Positions 62,306 through 64,000 of a stretch of DNA of 64,000 nt are shown piece by piece. Position numbers and translations under genes: made by a program. Origin of the DNA: Phycisphaerae bacterium (GTDB lineage: Bacteria; Planctomycetota; Phycisphaerae; UBA1845; Fen-1342); assembly GCA_028279405.1 (NCBI GenBank), contig JANQNU010000060.1:287006-351005 (forward strand), in the 5' to 3' direction. The notes under the pieces were generated by a model, which was not told the DNA's origin, ran no database searches, and saw only the letters and a list, made by a program, of their open reading frames with translations. Position 1 is the first letter of the stretch. Every line of letters starts with the position of its first letter.

Positions 62306-64000
62306 TCATGAACTGCGGCTCGCGCGCGGCGCTGCGGATTCCGCGCCCCGATATGTGAACGCCGGGTTACGCGCCGGCGGGGCCTGCCGCGCAATCCAGG
62401 CGGCCGCGCCGGCCAGGCCGAGGGGGCCGAGCAGTCCGAACAGGAAGAGGTCGGTTGCCCAGCCGTGCGTCCCCGGGGTGAGCGCGGTCATCATGTTCGC
62501 GACGAAAACCGCTACCACCATCACGAGCAGGCCGAGGCGCGTCATTGCCCACACGGCAACCGCGACGCCCATCAGGCCGATGACGATCGGTGAGACCAAT
62601 GGATGAGCGCCGCGCGGTACGTAGAGCACGCCGATCAGGAGGACTGCCGCCACCGCGGCGGCGGTCGGCCGTCGAATCACGGCGCGCAACAGGGCCACCA
62701 GCAGTAGCATCGCCAAGGCATCGTACAGCGCGTTGCTCAGCAACTGGAGGATGGTTGCCAGGCTGTAGCGCGCACCAAGCAGCGGCGTCAGCGTGTCAAT
62801 GCGCATGACGACTTCACGTGGCGTGAGGCCGATCAAGCGTGTCAACAATTGGTCGAACCGGGCAATGAGCTCGAAGTACAAACCCAGAGCGACGCCGAGG
62901 AGAATGTGCCAGCCCACACGGGTGTCGAACGAGCGGCCCGAGAGTACTCGGCTCCAGGTTACGAGGGCGTGCGGCCAGAACCGTCGCAGATAGGGCTCGA
63001 GTGCGACGTAGAACAGCCAGAAAAGCCCAGCGATACCGATCGTTCCAAAAACCGCAAACGCCATGAGGTCGAGTGTCTCGAAAAATCGGGACGTATGCTG
63101 GGCCGTCAACAACCAAGCGGACATGTGCAGCAGGAACACGAACACCGCTAACCGTCGCGCGCCTCCCGGGTCGCTCCGCCCGCGCCGCAGATTCAGGTAT
63201 GCGAGCGGTCCGCAACTGGCCACGAGGATCAGAAACAGAAGGTCCCAGGCGTGCTCCGTCACGAACCGTCGCCACGCCGTTGCGCGACCAACCTCTGGTG
63301 GTGGCTCGCCGACGACGATGAACACCGTCGGCACGCCGCTGGTGGTCGCTGCCTCGATTCGCACACCCGTCGCGTCGACCCACGCACGCCGTGCATCGGC
63401 GTACGCACGCGGTACGTACAACGGTTCCGTCGGCCCGAATTCAGACTCTTGCAGGCCCGCGGCCGTAAAGAACGGGGACCAGCTCACAGCATCGTTCGCG
63501 GCAATCTGCTCGGGAGAGCCGATGCGCTCGAAGGCGACCAGCTTCCCATCCGTACTCAAGATGAGCGTCGTGCCTGTCGCGCCGATCGGGGGGGGATCGT
63601 CGAGTGTCGTCCGGCCGCCGCCGATCAGCACCTGCTTGATGCCCACCGGTGCGAGCCCATTTGGTGACGTACGGTGCCAGAAGAAGGGCGTCGCCGATTC
63701 GGCGGTCGCGCAAGGGAGTGTCGGCTGCACTGCTCCGCGCACGAAGCGACAAGTCGCGGCGGTGGTCAGGCCCCAGGCACGATCATCGTCGCTGCCCGCG
63801 CCGCCGAGATGCTGGGCCAGCGTGTCCGCCTGGTCTGCGAGCACCACCGGCGCCTTGACCACGAGTCGGGATGCAAGCAGCGGGCGGGCGCGCGCCAGCC
63901 CCGCGAGCAGCCCGACACCGATGACGCACAACGTCAGGGCAGTGACGACGGCGCGCAGCCCGACCCGGTCGGTGGCGCCGGCGGCGGCAATCAGTGAGGG
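62306..64000 (-). CDS. C-terminal part of a multi-pass membrane protein, possibly a Ser/Thr kinase tail (partial)
   Basis: The frame runs open to the window edge, so the N-terminus is missing; a TTG at 63931 is not a credible start. The visible part opens 'PSLIAAAGATDRVGLRAVVTAL', which resembles the linker between kinase domain and first membrane helix in some planctomycete and myxobacterial Ser/Thr kinases. A single helix follows, then an extracytoplasmic section of about 190 residues, then about eight hydrophobic segments (from 'WDLLFLILVASCGPLAYL' to 'LFLFGLLGPLGLAGAAAW'). The kinase link is a guess from layout; the rest is an unrecognised membrane domain. Confidence 0.6.
   Translation of the reverse strand, partial: PSLIAAAGATDRVGLRAVVTALTLCVIGVGLLAGLARARPLLASRLVVKAPVVLADQADTLAQHLGGAGSDDDRAWGLTTAATCRFVRGAVQPTLPCATAESATPFFWHRTSPNGLAPVGIKQVLIGGGRTTLDDPPPIGATGTTLILSTDGKLVAFERIGSPEQIAANDAVSWSPFFTAAGLQESEFGPTEPLYVPRAYADARRAWVDATGVRIEAATTSGVPTVFIVVGEPPPEVGRATAWRRFVTEHAWDLLFLILVASCGPLAYLNLRRGRSDPGGARRLAVFVFLLHMSAWLLTAQHTSRFFETLDLMAFAVFGTIGIAGLFWLFYVALEPYLRRFWPHALVTWSRVLSGRSFDTRVGWHILLGVALGLYFELIARFDQLLTRLIGLTPREVVMRIDTLTPLLGARYSLATILQLLSNALYDALAMLLLVALLRAVIRRPTAAAVAAVLLIGVLYVPRGAHPLVSPIVIGLMGVAVAVWAMTRLGLLVMVVAVFVANMMTALTPGTHGWATDLFLFGLLGPLGLAGAAAWIARQAPPARNPAFTYRGAESAAPRASRSS

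Noticed and set aside
63441..63931. Start of the right-edge membrane protein at 63931 (TTG)
   Set aside because: The frame stays open to 64000 and the residues before the TTG continue a plausible linker, so the gene is treated as cut by the window edge.

Overview
The window reads as a chromosomal segment of a high-GC, Gram-negative member of the Planctomycetota, probably close to Phycisphaerae. This is inferred from gene content, since no phylogenetic marker was compared. The supporting content is a DUF1800/DUF1501 pair, membrane proteins ending in CGYDLRG-type zinc ribbons, ECF sigma factors translationally coupled to Ser/Thr kinases with TPR or WD40 tails, several secreted proteins ending in 'GDLNCDG..SVGDIN' dockerins, PEP-CTERM-like sorting tails, and lpxD for lipid A synthesis.

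Layout. 1-3036: end of an unknown exported-type protein, then DUF1800 and DUF1501 (Tat substrate). 3067-5724 (minus): SRPBCC-epimerase fusion, small membrane protein and a short-chain dehydrogenase lacking its catalytic Tyr. 5963-10881: membrane and zinc-ribbon proteins around a PD40 lipoprotein. 10990-18542: housekeeping genes (lysS, lpxD, two tandem glutamate dehydrogenases, and hutH coupled to a HEAT/PDZ-like exported protein). 21858-25930: dockerin-bearing peptidylarginine deiminase, membrane protein, PEP-CTERM protein and a divergent HTH regulator. 26119: tRNA-Ser(UGA). 26327-31368 (minus, visibly more AT-rich): metallopeptidase, MBL-fold lipoprotein, a dps relic fused onto the end of an AlkD-like gene, an ArsR/AHSA1 pair and intact dps. 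31540-33027: a GAF-AAA-Fis sigma-54 activator.

33105-45188 (minus) is a 12-kb block of exported proteins: a 40-aa membrane ORF coupled to a cohesin-like protein, a TSP3/dockerin protein, an S74-chaperone fibre protein, and three paralogous fibre-like proteins. The paralogs share leader, N-terminal module and YadA-head-like repeats but carry different C-terminal modules. 45378-52906 holds two ECF-sigma/kinase pairs facing tail to tail. 53133-58257 encodes two large beta-helix dockerin proteins, one with an NHL propeller inserted into another domain. 58449-62262 is a tightly overlapped glpK-glpD-glpF operon. A partial membrane protein, possibly a kinase tail, ends the window.

The most notable regulatory observation is at 31369-31540. 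dps has a near-consensus sigma-54 promoter, four GGCGAA-type repeats lie 90-140 bp upstream, and the divergent gene encodes a NorR-like activator that keeps the His-x-Cys...Asp spacing of the NO-sensing iron site. This suggests NO or iron-responsive control of a ferritin-like protein.
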